Source of the DNA: Pseudomonas sp. CAN1
Lineage (GTDB): Bacteria; Pseudomonadota; Gammaproteobacteria; Pseudomonadales; Pseudomonadaceae
Assembly: GCF_030462585.1 (NCBI RefSeq)
Contig: NZ_JASMRU010000003.1
Location: forward strand, 256,399-314,816
Direction of reading: 5' to 3'
DNA length: 58,418 bases
Every line of letters starts with the position of its first letter. The stretch's first letter is position 1. Under the pieces are notes generated by a model. The model was not told where the DNA came from. It worked only from the letters and a program-made list of their open reading frames with translations, and ran no database searches. Below, piece by piece: positions 47,274-57,109 of the stretch. The position numbers were made by a program, and so were the translations under genes.

Positions 47274-47762
47274 TCAGGCCTGTTCGGCGTACTTGGCCAG
47301 GGTGCTGTCCTGTTTCAGGACGGCCTGGGTGTTGGCGTAGACGTCCTCGGCGGTGACGTCGGACTTGTTGAAGATCTGCGCGAAGTGCTGGTGGGTGACC
47401 TGGGCGAAGTGCGCGCGGTCTTCCGGCTTCACGCCCAGTACCACGGCGTAGGTGGTCAGCGCTTCGCCGTCACCCTTGGCCATGTCTTCGGAGAGCTCGT
47501 CCATCATGCTGCTGAGCACGATCATCGGCTTGCCGCCATAGGTCAGCGCGCCATTGGTGTGGCAGCCGTTGGTGCCGGTGGTCATGCCGAAGGTGTTGTT
47601 GCCGCTGGTGCCGTTGGTGGTGGCGGCCAGCACGTGGGTGGCCGTGCCGCGCTGGCCCTTGAACAGCATGTTGCCCCAGCCGCAGCCGTCGCTGCCGGGT
47701 GCATCGGCGAGCGCGCTGAGGGAGGCGGTGGCGAGGAGGGTACCGAGCAGAATCCTTTTCAT
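47274..47762 (-). CDS. DUF3015-family periplasmic protein
   Basis: 162 residues from ATG 47762. A signal peptide MKRILLGTLLATASLSALA precedes the mature start DAPGSDGCGWGNMLF. The sequence LAATTNGTSGNNTFGMTTGTNGC is Asn/Thr/Gly-rich and Cys-bearing, and the C-terminal half is helical. Matches the DUF3015 pattern as I recall it. Function unknown. An upstream extension to 47966 lacks a ribosome site and is rejected. Divergent from the DksA-like gene with a 237-nt gap. Confidence 0.85.
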   Translation of the reverse strand: MKRILLGTLLATASLSALADAPGSDGCGWGNMLFKGQRGTATHVLAATTNGTSGNNTFGMTTGTNGCHTNGALTYGGKPMIVLSSMMDELSEDMAKGDGEALTTYAVVLGVKPEDRAHFAQVTHQHFAQIFNKSDVTAEDVYANTQAVLKQDSTLAKYAEQA

Positions 47763-47999
47763 CGTTTTTCTCTCTTTATTTATTTGAGGTCGGGGACCGT
47801 TGAAAAGTCGCTGACAGCAGTAACAGCGCCTGTCAGAGCTTTCATCCATTGCCTTGAAGGTGTCAAGGCAACTGCTGCCGCATGCAGTATGGTCCAGCCT
47901 GGCTCTCCTGGCCCGCATGACGGGCAGTTGATCGGCATCAGCGGCGGAAGTCTTGGAACCGGCCACACTTCAATCAGTTCCCTCTGCGAGGTAGTTGCC

Positions 48000-48323
48000 A
48001 TGGTCGATTTCGATCCCCGGCCCGCTCTGGACCAACTGGCGGCGGAGTATTCCCGGCGCGCCGAAGCCATCCGCCGCGACCTGGGCCAGGCGCATTCGCC
48101 GGACTTCGCCGAACAGGCCCAGCAGCGGCAGAACGATGACGTGCTGCGCGCGCTGCTGGCCGAAGCCGAGGCCGGCATGCGCCTGGTGGGGCTGGCGCGC
48201 CTGCGCCTGGCCGATGGCAGCTACGGCGAGTGCGCGCGTTGTGGCGAGGCCATCGAGGAACGCCGCCTGCGCGCGTTGCCGGCAGCCGAGCACTGCCTGC
48301 GCTGCGCCGATGCGCTGGACTGA
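48000..48323 (+). CDS. DksA/TraR-type zinc-finger protein
   Basis: 107 residues from ATG 48000, with GAGG upstream. A long helix pair (about 10-70, LAAEYSRRAEAIRRDL...NDDVLRALLAEAEAGMRL) is followed by a four-Cys zinc finger: ECARCGEAIEERRLRALPAAEHCLRCADALD. DksA-like proteins enter the RNA polymerase channel and change initiation with ppGpp. This one is shorter than DksA (about 150), nearer to TraR-like paralogs. Its coiled-coil tip sequence differs from DksA, so its activity cannot be assumed. Confidence 0.85.
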   Translation: MVDFDPRPALDQLAAEYSRRAEAIRRDLGQAHSPDFAEQAQQRQNDDVLRALLAEAEAGMRLVGLARLRLADGSYGECARCGEAIEERRLRALPAAEHCLRCADALD

Positions 48324-48419
48324 AACTGTCACCAATACTGCCTTGCCAGTGGCGCGCGGGCGGCGCGAGAATGCGGGCGACTCTCCGCGGCCTCGAGCCG
48401 CCCGAAGCAAGGACTTCCA

Positions 48420-50951
48420 ATGCCCGATTCCGTTGCTGCCGGCCTGCGCCTGGCGCCCGATGAACTGACCCGCCCCTTCACTCCCGAACAGTTTCCCTTC
48501 AAGACCACCGAAGAACTGGAGCCTTTCCTGGGCGTGCTCGGACAGGAGCGCGCGGTGGAGGCGCTGCAGTTCGGCGTGGCGATGCCGCGTCCGGGTTACA
48601 ACGTGTTCGTCATGGGCGAGCCGGGCACCGGACGCTTCTCCTTCGTGCAGCGCTACCTGAAGGCCGAGGGCAAGCGCCTGCCGACGCCGGCCGACTGGGT
48701 CTACGTCAACAACTTCGATGATTCGCGCGAGCCGCGGGTGATCGAGCTGCCGCCGGGCAGCGCCGCCGAGTTCGGCGCCGATATCGACCACCTGATCGAC
48801 AACCTGCTCTCGACCTTCCCCTCGGTATTCGAGAACCCGGCCTACCAGCAGAAGAAGAGCGCCATCGACCGCGCCTTCAACCAGCGTTACGACAAGGCCC
48901 TGGACACCGTCGAGCGCCTCGCGCTGGAGAAGGAAGTCGCCCTGTACCGCGACAGCGCCAACATCGCCTTCACCCCGATGAAGGACGGCAAGGCGCTGGA
49001 TGAAGCCGAATTCGCCCAGTTGCCGGAAGAGGAGCGCGAGCGCTTCCATGCCGACATCGCCGACCTGGAGGAGCACCTCAACGAAGAGCTTTCCAGCCTG
49101 CCGCAGTGGAAGCGCGAGTCGAGCAACCAGCTGCGCCAGCTCAACGAAGAAACCATCACCCTGGCGCTGCAGCCGCTGCTGGCGCCGCTGGTGGAGAAGT
49201 ACAACAACAACTCCGGGGTCAATACCTACCTGCAGGCCATGCAGCTCAACCTGCTGAAGACCGTGGTCGACCAGTTGGTGGACTCCGAGCGCACCGACCC
49301 GCAGCGCAAGCAGGGCCTGGAAGAGCAGTACGCGCCGAACCAGGCCATCGCTCACCACGCCACCAGTGGCGCGCCGGTGGTGTTCGAGTCGCACCCGACC
49401 TACGACAACCTGTTCGGCCGGATCGAATACGCCTCCGACCAGGGCGCGCTCTACACCAGCTACCGCCAGCTGCGCCCCGGTGCGCTGCACCGCGCCAACG
49501 GCGGTTTCCTGGTGCTGGAGGCGGAGAAGCTGCTGAGCGAACCCTTCGTCTGGGACGCCCTCAAGCGCGCGCTGCAATCGCGCCAGCTGAAGATGGAGTC
49601 GCCCCTGGCCGAACTGGGTCGCCTCACCGCCATGAGCCTGACGCCCCAGGTGATCCCCCTGAATCTCAAGGTGATCATCATCGGCTCGCGGCAGATCTAC
49701 TACACGCTGCAGGACCTCGACCCGGACTTCCAGGAGATGTTCCGCGTGCTGGTGGACTTCGACGAGGACATCCCGCTGGCCGAGGACAGCCTCGAACAGT
49801 TCGCCCAGTTGCTCAAGACCCGGACTTCCGAGGAAGGCCTGGCACCGCTCAGCCGTGAGGCCGTGGCGCGCCTGGCGACCTACAGCGCCCGTCTGGCCGA
49901 ACACCAGGGCCGCCTCTCGGCGCGCATCGGTGATCTGTTCCAGCTGGTCAGCGAGGCGGACTTCATCCGCCAGCTGGCCGGCCAGGAAGTGACCGACCTG
50001 GGCCACATCGAGCGTGCCCTGAAGGCCAAGGAAACCCGTACCGGTCGCGTGTCGGCGCGAATTCTCGACGACATCCTCGCCGGCATCATCCTGATCGACA
50101 GCGAAGGCGCGGCAGTAGGCAAGTGCAACGGCCTGACCGTGCTGGAAGTCGGCGACTCCGCCTTCGGCATGCCCGCGCGCATCTCCGCCACCGTCTATCC
50201 GGGCGGCAGCGGCATCGTCGACATCGAGCGCGAGGTCAACCTCGGCCAGCCCATTCACTCCAAGGGCGTGATGATCCTCACCGGCTACCTCGGCAGCCGC
50301 TACGCCCAGGAATTCCCCCTGGAGATTTCCGCGAGCATCGCCCTGGAACAGTCCTACGGCTACGTCGACGGCGACAGCGCCTCCCTCGGCGAGGTCTGCA
50401 CGCTGATCTCCGCGCTGTCGCGCACGCCGCTGCGGCAATGCTTCGCCATCACTGGCTCGATCAACCAGTTCGGTGAAGTGCAGGCGGTCGGCGGGGTCAA
50501 CGAGAAGATCGAAGGCTTCTTCCGCCTTTGCGAGGCACGGGGCCTGACCGGCGAGCAGGGGGTGATCATCCCGCGCGCCAACGTCGCCACCCTGATGCTC
50601 GACGAGCGCGTGCTGCAGGCGGTACGCAACGGCCAGTTCCACATCTACGCCGTGCGCCAGGCCGACGAGGCACTGAGCCTGCTGGTCGGTGAGCCGGCCG
50701 GTGCGCCGGATGCCAAGGGGCACTTCCCCAAGGGCAGCGTCAACGCCCGTGTCGTCGAGCGCCTGAAGGAAATCTCCGAGCTGGGCATGGACGAGGAGGA
50801 GAAGGAAAAGCCAGCCAAGGAAGCCGCTGCCGCCAAGCCCGCCAGCAAGCCGAAGAAGGCGCCAGCGGAAAAGGCTCCTGCGGAGAAAGCTCCGGTGGAG
50901 AAGGCTCCTGTGGAAAAGGAGCGCGCCCGCAAGAAGAAGGACGCCGATTGA
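48420..50951 (+). CDS. Lon-like protease with a degenerate ATP-binding site
   Basis: 843 residues. The N-terminal AAA-like part has the loop GEPGTGRFSF (66-75), where the Walker A lysine is Arg72. The Walker B position reads GGFLVLEAEKLL, with no DE pair. The C-terminal Lon protease domain keeps the Ser653-Lys696 pair, 43 residues apart as in E. coli Lon (DGDSASLGE and GGVNEKIEG). The last 50 residues are low-complexity KAPAEKAPVEK repeats. It looks like the degenerate Lon relatives (YcbZ type). ATP binding may be weak or absent. It follows the dksA-like gene by 96 nt. Confidence 0.88.
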   Translation: MPDSVAAGLRLAPDELTRPFTPEQFPFKTTEELEPFLGVLGQERAVEALQFGVAMPRPGYNVFVMGEPGTGRFSFVQRYLKAEGKRLPTPADWVYVNNFDDSREPRVIELPPGSAAEFGADIDHLIDNLLSTFPSVFENPAYQQKKSAIDRAFNQRYDKALDTVERLALEKEVALYRDSANIAFTPMKDGKALDEAEFAQLPEEERERFHADIADLEEHLNEELSSLPQWKRESSNQLRQLNEETITLALQPLLAPLVEKYNNNSGVNTYLQAMQLNLLKTVVDQLVDSERTDPQRKQGLEEQYAPNQAIAHHATSGAPVVFESHPTYDNLFGRIEYASDQGALYTSYRQLRPGALHRANGGFLVLEAEKLLSEPFVWDALKRALQSRQLKMESPLAELGRLTAMSLTPQVIPLNLKVIIIGSRQIYYTLQDLDPDFQEMFRVLVDFDEDIPLAEDSLEQFAQLLKTRTSEEGLAPLSREAVARLATYSARLAEHQGRLSARIGDLFQLVSEADFIRQLAGQEVTDLGHIERALKAKETRTGRVSARILDDILAGIILIDSEGAAVGKCNGLTVLEVGDSAFGMPARISATVYPGGSGIVDIEREVNLGQPIHSKGVMILTGYLGSRYAQEFPLEISASIALEQSYGYVDGDSASLGEVCTLISALSRTPLRQCFAITGSINQFGEVQAVGGVNEKIEGFFRLCEARGLTGEQGVIIPRANVATLMLDERVLQAVRNGQFHIYAVRQADEALSLLVGEPAGAPDAKGHFPKGSVNARVVERLKEISELGMDEEEKEKPAKEAAAAKPASKPKKAPAEKAPAEKAPVEKAPVEKERARKKKDAD

Positions 50952-51116
50952 GCAGAAGCTGAGCAACTGCTCGCAACCCAGGCGGGGCGCCGCTGCGGCG
51001 CTCCTGCCCCCGCACTTTTCACACAGTTGTCCACAGGCTGGGTGGATAAATCCGTGCTTTCGCGTGTCAGAACCTGGGTGTAGTCTCGAACTCAGGACAA
51101 CCGCGAGGGTGCCGCC

Positions 51117-51458
51117 ATGCCGCGTAACCTCTGCCTTATCCGCCCCTGTCTGGGGCTGACCACGCGCATCGAGTGCGAGATCAGGCCGCTGGCCGGAGAG
51201 AATGGACTCTGGACCTTGTTGTGCGCCGCCGGCATGTCCGGTGCGCAGCCCACCGCCATCAAGGCGCAGGGCCCGTTCTTCGGGCCTTTCGTTGCCGAGG
51301 GCGTGCTTGAGGCGATCTCCGACTGCCTGGCCCAGCAGGGCTACATCGTGGCAGACGATCCCCCGATCTGGCAGCTGCACTTGCAGGGCGAATTGCGCCG
51401 GCTCAACGGCGAACGCTCGCGCCCGCTGGGCAACTTCCAGTCCCGCCCCGAAGGCTGA
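51117..51458 (+). CDS. Small conserved protein, unknown function
   Basis: 113 residues, MPRNLCLIRPCLGLTTRIECEIRPLAGENGLWTLLCAAGMSG and so on. It has a Cys-rich N-terminal half and a C-terminal part with YIVADDPPIWQLHLQGELRRLNGERSRPLGNF. The family is not recognised, but the position before the YqhA gene is the same as in P. aeruginosa from memory. No signal peptide is seen. The three nearest DnaA-box sequences flank it. Confidence 0.7.
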   Translation: MPRNLCLIRPCLGLTTRIECEIRPLAGENGLWTLLCAAGMSGAQPTAIKAQGPFFGPFVAEGVLEAISDCLAQQGYIVADDPPIWQLHLQGELRRLNGERSRPLGNFQSRPEG

Positions 51459-51660
51459 GGTTTCAGGGCCGAGAGTGGGATTGCGCAGCCCCTGCACAAT
51501 CCGCTGAAGGCCGCGGGGCGCCTTGTCGCTACGGTTTCATACCGTGGCCGCCCGGATATTTATCCACAGACATATTTATCTATAGAAAGCCGGGATAACT
51601 GGCAAAAGCCATCCGCTATACTGCCGCCGCCCTTCCTCTGAGACTTTTCCTACGAGAGCC

Positions 51661-52155
51661 ATGGAACGATTCATCGAGAACTCCCTGTACGCCGCGCGCT
51701 GGCTGCTGGCGCCGATCTACATCGGCCTGTCGCTGGCCCTGCTGGCGCTGACCATCAAATTCTTCCAGGAAATCATCCACATCCTGCCGAGCATCTTCTC
51801 CATCGCCGAGGCGGACCTGGTGCTGGTGATCCTCTCGCTGATCGACATGGCGCTGGTCGGCGGCCTGCTGGTGATGGTGATGTTCTCCGGCTACGAGAAC
51901 TTCGTGTCGCAGCTGGACATCGACGAAGGCAAGGAAAAGCTCAACTGGCTGGGCAAGATGGACGCCGGGTCGCTGAAGAACAAGGTGGCCGCGTCCATCG
52001 TGGCGATCTCCTCGATCCACCTGCTGCGCATCTTCATGGATGCCAAGAACGTCCCCGACAACAAGCTGATGTGGTACGTGATCATCCACCTCACTTTCGT
52101 TCTGTCGGCGTTCGCCATGGGCTACCTCGATAAGCTCACACGCCACGACCACTAA
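51661..52155 (+). CDS. yqhA: YqhA-family inner-membrane protein
   Basis: 164 residues, the same length as E. coli YqhA (TIGR00645 type). It starts [34 protein letters not shown]. Three to four hydrophobic helices (about 13-37, 48-76, 104-124 and 134-154) surround a charged loop ([26 protein letters not shown]). It is found in many proteobacteria as a single gene; function unknown. The 202-nt gap before it has one DnaA box and an AT-rich stretch CATATTTATCTATAG. Confidence 0.9.
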   Translation: MERFIENSLYAARWLLAPIYIGLSLALLALTIKFFQEIIHILPSIFSIAEADLVLVILSLIDMALVGGLLVMVMFSGYENFVSQLDIDEGKEKLNWLGKMDAGSLKNKVAASIVAISSIHLLRIFMDAKNVPDNKLMWYVIIHLTFVLSAFAMGYLDKLTRHDH

Positions 52156-52283
52156 GGCCTCCAGGCTGTTATCCACACCGCCCGGCCGTTGCAAAACGGA
52201 CGGGCGGTTGCGTTTCGGGCTTGCGGTGAGCGGCTGCTGTACAAGACTTTCCCGCGTGGCTCAACCCGCAGGAGGTGCTGTAC

Positions 52284-52580
52284 ATGAATCTGCAGGAACT
52301 GACCAATCGGTCCCTCGCCGGCGACATCGACGAGATCAACCTGGTGTCGCTGGAAGGCGATATCTACGTGCTCGAAGCGCGCATGGGCGACCGCTTCTAC
52401 CCGGTCCACGATGTGGGCGGGCAAGTCGTCAGCGTGCGCTCGGTGGCCCATGCCCGCGAGGTACTGCGTGCGGTGCCGCCGCTGCCGTTCCACCTGGTGC
52501 ATGCGGTGGTGCATGACGAGATGTGCGGCATGCTCGATGAGCGCGACATCGGCGCCGGGGTCACCATGCCGCTGCGTTAG
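52284..52580 (+). CDS. DUF6482-like small protein
   Basis: 98 residues from ATG 52284, with AGGAGG 8 nt upstream; ATG is preferred to a GTG at 52275. It begins MNLQELTNRSLAGDIDEINLVSLEGDIYVLEARMGDRFYPVHDVGGQVVSVRSVAHAREVL, which has a small beta-rich fold. The C-terminal part has HLVHAVVHDEMCGM. I recall it as a conserved Pseudomonas protein between yqhA and fklB. Function unknown. Confidence 0.78.
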   Translation: MNLQELTNRSLAGDIDEINLVSLEGDIYVLEARMGDRFYPVHDVGGQVVSVRSVAHAREVLRAVPPLPFHLVHAVVHDEMCGMLDERDIGAGVTMPLR

Positions 52581-52663
52581 GCCCGCAGCCCCGGCGGTGG
52601 GGGAGGCGAGGCATCTGTGCTAGGCTGGCGGCCCTTTTTTGAACCCCCTAGCGGAGCGCCGCC

Positions 52664-53281
52664 ATGAGCGAACTCAACCTTTCCACCGACGAAGCCCGCG
52701 TCAGCTACGGTATCGGCCGTCAGCTGGGCGACCAGCTGCGCGAGAACCCGGTTCCGGGCATGACCCTCGACGCCATCGTGGCCGGCCTGTCCGACGCCTA
52801 CGCCGGCGCTGACAGCCGCGTGCCGGGCGAAGTCCTCTCCGCCAGCTTCCAGGTGATCCGCGAGCGCATGCAGGCCGAAGCCCAGGCGAAAGCCGAAGCT
52901 GCCGCCGCCGTCGGCCGCGAGTACCTGGTGGAAAACGCCAAGCGCGAAGGCGTGACCGTCCTGCCATCCGGCCTGCAGTACGAAGTACTGACCAGCGGCG
53001 AAGGCGCCAAGCCGTCCCGCGAAGATACCGTGCGTACCCACTACCACGGCACCCTGGTCGACGGCACTGTCTTCGACAGCTCCTACGATCGCGGCCAGCC
53101 GGCCGAATTCCCGGTGGGCGGCGTGATCGCCGGCTGGGTCGAGGCCCTGCAGCTGATGAACGCCGGTAGCAAGTGGCGCCTGCACGTACCGAGCGAGCTG
53201 GCCTATGGCGGCCAGGCCGTCGGCAGCATCCCGCCGCACAGCGTGCTGGTGTTCGACGTCGAGCTGCTGGAAATCCTCTGA
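52664..53281 (+). CDS. fklB: FKBP-type peptidyl-prolyl isomerase FklB
   Basis: 205 residues. The N-terminal helical dimerisation domain (about 1-85, LSTDEARVSYGIGRQLGDQLRENP) is followed by a hinge and the FKBP domain (about 95-205; SREDTVRTHYHGTLVDGTVFDSSYDRGQPAEFPVGGVIAGWVEAL). Aromatic pocket residues are in place, including the Phe-Asp of VFDSS and Trp of IAGWVEAL. There is no signal peptide, so it is cytoplasmic and FklB rather than FkpA. It helps protein folding by proline isomerisation. Confidence 0.93.
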   Translation: MSELNLSTDEARVSYGIGRQLGDQLRENPVPGMTLDAIVAGLSDAYAGADSRVPGEVLSASFQVIRERMQAEAQAKAEAAAAVGREYLVENAKREGVTVLPSGLQYEVLTSGEGAKPSREDTVRTHYHGTLVDGTVFDSSYDRGQPAEFPVGGVIAGWVEALQLMNAGSKWRLHVPSELAYGGQAVGSIPPHSVLVFDVELLEIL

Positions 53282-53331
53282 TTTCCCAGAGGTTCGCTGC
53301 GCAATGACATCCTTGTCGATTGCGCAGGAAG

Positions 53332-53354
53332 AGGGGCGCTCAGGCGCCCCTTTG
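53332..53354 (+). terminator. Hairpin after fklB
   Basis: Stem AGGGGCGC / GCGCCCCT with a TCAG loop and a short T run, 51 nt past the fklB stop. Confidence 0.65.
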
Positions 53355-53415
53355 TGCATCCGCCTCCCGGGCGGCGGAGCACCGACGGCGCATCCTGCGC
53401 CATCGTAAACAGCGT

Positions 53416-53640
53416 CTAGCGCAGTGCGCGGGCGTAACAGAACAGGAACAGGTTGCGCACCAGCTCCTTGAGCACCAGCGGCTCGCTGGTATTGAGCTCG
53501 GACAGCTCCAGGCCGCCCTGTTCGCGCAGCTCGTCCAGCGCTTCTTCTTCCAGTACCGCGCAGACTTCCCCGGTGTCCCGATGCAGGATGCGCAGGTAGG
53601 GGTGCGGGCGATCCAGCCAGGCGTCGATCATGTAGGTCAT
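53416..53640 (-). CDS. Small iron-regulated-type protein, unknown function
   Basis: 74 residues, MTYMIDAWLDRPHPYLRILHRDTGEVCAVLEEEALDELREQGGLELSELNTSEPLVLKELVRNLFLFCYARALR. It has a beta-strand pair followed by two helices; no signal peptide and no known motif. A Fur-box-like sequence stands 30 nt upstream of the ATG, so expression should rise in low iron. From memory, the P. aeruginosa ortholog is iron-responsive. Convergent with fklB, upstream of the ispB terminator. Confidence 0.8.
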   Translation of the reverse strand: MTYMIDAWLDRPHPYLRILHRDTGEVCAVLEEEALDELREQGGLELSELNTSEPLVLKELVRNLFLFCYARALR

Positions 53641-53669
53641 GGCATGTTCCTCCGTGCAGACTGTTTAAT

Positions 53670-53688
53670 GAGAATAATTCTTATTATC
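53670..53688 (-). promoter_or_regulatory. Fur-box-like operator
   Basis: The sequence GAGAATAATTCTTATTATC matches 14 of 19 positions of the classical GATAATGATAATCATTATC consensus. It lies just before the 74-residue gene, and the stretch is AT-rich against a GC-rich background. Confidence 0.75.
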
Positions 53689-53762
53689 TTAATAGCAAGC
53701 CTGAATTGGAAAAATTTTCACGCGGGCGCCTATCCGTTGTTCCCGGTCAAAAGACGGGCAAC

Positions 53763-53796
53763 AAAAAGCCCGCCGCGGCGAACCGGGGCGGGCTTT
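53763..53796 (-). terminator. Terminator after ispB
   Basis: Stem AAAGCCCGCC / GGCGGGCTTT with a GC-rich loop; the minus strand continues with TTTTTGT, so it ends ispB 14 nt past its stop. Confidence 0.88.
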
Positions 53797-53810
53797 GGCG
53801 AAGCGGCGGA

Positions 53811-54779
53811 TCAGTGCGTGCGGGCGACGGCGAACTCGGCCAGCTCGATCAGCGCGGCGCGGTATTCGTTGTCCGGCAGTGCCTTCAGGCAGTCGACGGC
53901 GCGGGCTGCGTACTCGCGGGCCAGGTTGGCGGTGTAGTCCAGCGCGCCGGCGGCTTCCACGGCAGCGCGGATGCCTTCCAGGTCCTGGCTGCCGCCCTGC
54001 TGGATGGCCTTGCGCACCAGCGCGGCCTGTTCCAGGGTGCCGTCGCGCATGGTGGCGATCAGCGGCAGGGTGGGCTTGCCTTCGGCCAGGTCGTCGCCGA
54101 CGTTCTTGCCCAGGCTGGCGGCGTCGCCGCGGTAGTCGAGCAGGTCGTCGACCAACTGGAAGGCTACCCCTAAGGCATCACCGAACAGGCGCAGCGCTTC
54201 GGATTGCTCCGGCTGGGCGTTGGCCAGCGCGGCGGCGCTGTGGGTGGAGGCTTCGAAGAGCATCGCGGTCTTGCCGCGGATGACTTCCATGTAGGTTTCT
54301 TCGGTGGTGCTGGCGTCGCGGACCTTGGACAGCTGCAGCACTTCGCCTTCGGCGATCACGCGGGTGGCCTGGGAAATGATGCGCATGACCGGCATGGAGC
54401 CCAGCTCGACCATCATTTCGAAGGAGCGCGCATAAAGGAAGTCGCCCACCAGCACGCTCGGCGCGTTGCCCCACTGGGCATTGGCGGTGGCGCGGCCGCG
54501 GCGCAGGCCGGAGGCGTCGACCACGTCGTCGTGCAGCAGGGTGGAGGTGTGGAGGAATTCGATGGTGGCGGCCAGCAGCTTCAGGTCATCGCCCGAATAG
54601 CCCAGCGCCTTGCCGGAGAGGAGCACCAGCAGCGGGCGAAGACGCTTGCCGCCGGCGGAGATGATGTAGTCGCCGATCTTTTCCACCAGGGGAACGCGGG
54701 AAGTGAGTTGGCGACGGATAATGCCGTCGACGGCGGTGAAGTCGTCCGCCACCACGCGATAGAAAGCCTGGGGTTGCAT
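53811..54779 (-). CDS. ispB: Octaprenyl/polyprenyl diphosphate synthase
   Basis: 322 residues from ATG 54779. The first Asp-rich motif is LLHDDVVDASGLRRG (about 84) and the second is VAFQLVDDLLDYRGD (about 210). GGKRLRPLLVLLSG lies near the N-terminus. It elongates isoprene chains for ubiquinone. The gene is divergent from rplU, as in many gammaproteobacteria. Its promoter (54811-54839) is close to consensus. Confidence 0.95.
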   Translation of the reverse strand: MQPQAFYRVVADDFTAVDGIIRRQLTSRVPLVEKIGDYIISAGGKRLRPLLVLLSGKALGYSGDDLKLLAATIEFLHTSTLLHDDVVDASGLRRGRATANAQWGNAPSVLVGDFLYARSFEMMVELGSMPVMRIISQATRVIAEGEVLQLSKVRDASTTEETYMEVIRGKTAMLFEASTHSAAALANAQPEQSEALRLFGDALGVAFQLVDDLLDYRGDAASLGKNVGDDLAEGKPTLPLIATMRDGTLEQAALVRKAIQQGGSQDLEGIRAAVEAAGALDYTANLAREYAARAVDCLKALPDNEYRAALIELAEFAVARTH

Positions 54780-54810
54780 TAAAGACAGCGCTCCTCGTAG
54801 ATTGCGCGGC

Positions 54811-54839
54811 ATGCTAGGTGGCGCTGTTTGGGCTGTCAA
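54811..54839 (-). promoter_or_regulatory. Sigma70 promoter of ispB
   Basis: Minus strand TTGACA (54839-54834), 17 bp, TAGCAT (54816-54811). The -10 lies 32 nt upstream of the ispB ATG. Confidence 0.88.
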
Positions 54840-54857
54840 GGCAAGGCCCCATGGGGC

Positions 54858-54886
54858 TTGATCCGCACCGGGGCTTTGCGTACAAT
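54858..54886 (+). promoter_or_regulatory. Sigma70 promoter of rplU-rpmA
   Basis: TTGATC (54858-54863), 17 bp, TACAAT (54881-54886). It gives a 5' leader of about 128 nt before rplU, long enough for ribosomal-protein feedback control, though I see no known leader motif. Confidence 0.85.
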
Positions 54887-55020
54887 CGCGGCCCCGAACT
54901 TCCCTGGCATATCCTGCCTTACGCAATTGCACGGGCGTCCTTTCCGGCCCCATGCAGCCATGCCGACCGATTCCTCTTTCTATAAAGCGTCGGGTGAGCA
55001 GGTCTAACGGAGACATCCAG

Positions 55021-55332
55021 ATGTACGCAGTAATTGTTACTGGTGGCAAGCAATACAAAGTCACCGAAGGCGAATTCCTCAAGGTCGAGAAACTCGACGT
55101 TGCCACCGGCGAAGCGATCAACCTGGATCGTATCCTGCTGGTTGCCAACGGCGATGACGTCAAGATCGGCCTGCCGGTGGTAGAAGGCGCGAAAGTGACT
55201 GCAGAAGTGGTTTCCCACGGTCGTCACGATAAAATCCGCATCATCAAGTTCCGCCGCCGCAAGCACCACATGAAGCGTCAGGGCCACCGCCAGTGGTTCA
55301 CTGAAATCAAGATCACCGGCATCCAGGCCTAA
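55021..55332 (+). CDS. rplU: Ribosomal protein L21
   Basis: 103 residues. [25 protein letters not shown] and the basic C-terminal [14 protein letters not shown] are typical L21, a 50S subunit protein next to 23S rRNA. It is 23 nt before rpmA, forming the usual L21-L27 operon. The RBS region is a GGAGA-type stretch about 7 nt before ATG. Confidence 0.98.
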   Translation: MYAVIVTGGKQYKVTEGEFLKVEKLDVATGEAINLDRILLVANGDDVKIGLPVVEGAKVTAEVVSHGRHDKIRIIKFRRRKHHMKRQGHRQWFTEIKITGIQA

Positions 55333-55355
55333 TTCCTCTTCAGGAGAATTGACTC

Positions 55356-55613
55356 ATGGCACACAAAAAAGCTGGCGGTAGTACCCGCAACGGCCGCGAC
55401 TCAGAAAGCAAACGCCTTGGCGTGAAGCTGTTCGGTAGCCAGGCTGTGAAAGCAGGCAACATCATCGTGCGTCAGCGCGGTACCCAGTTCCACGCTGGCT
55501 ACGGCGTTGGCATGGGCAAGGATCACACCCTGTTCGCTAAAGTCGACGGCGTGATCAAGTTCGAAGTGAAAGGCGCCTTTGGCCGTCGCTATGTAAGCGT
55601 CGTCGCTGCCTAA
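55356..55613 (+). CDS. rpmA: Ribosomal protein L27
   Basis: 85 residues, [27 protein letters not shown]. The N-terminal tail reaches toward the peptidyl-transferase centre in 50S subunits. There is no Firmicute-style extra N-terminal extension. Start has AGGAGA upstream. A perfect terminator follows. Confidence 0.98.
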   Translation: MAHKKAGGSTRNGRDSESKRLGVKLFGSQAVKAGNIIVRQRGTQFHAGYGVGMGKDHTLFAKVDGVIKFEVKGAFGRRYVSVVAA

Positions 55614-55627
55614 GCGAGCTCTCACTG

Positions 55628-56993
<1,366 letters not shown>

Positions 56994-57109
56994 CCGGCGC
57001 GTTGTCAGTCCTCTGGTTGTAGCGTGTAGCCCGGCGACCCTGGTTGCCGGGTCCTCCAGTGTTCCCCGTGGATGCGGGGACGAACCGCCTGATTGTTAAG
57101 GTTGCGGCT

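Larger units (their letters stand above)
51027..52177. promoter_or_regulatory. Cluster of DnaA-box sequences
   Basis: TTATCCACA occurs at 51560-51568 and 52169-52177. TTGTCCACA (51027-51035) and the reverse-strand TTATCCACC (51049-51041) are one mismatch away. All four are in gaps between genes (or at gene ends) over 1.15 kb. There is no replication gene here. The set may titrate DnaA or tie neighbouring genes to replication. Confidence 0.5.

Noticed and set aside
47970-51497. 1175-codon open frame opposite the DksA-like and Lon-like genes
   Set aside because: It runs across two real genes and their gap and has no recognisable features.
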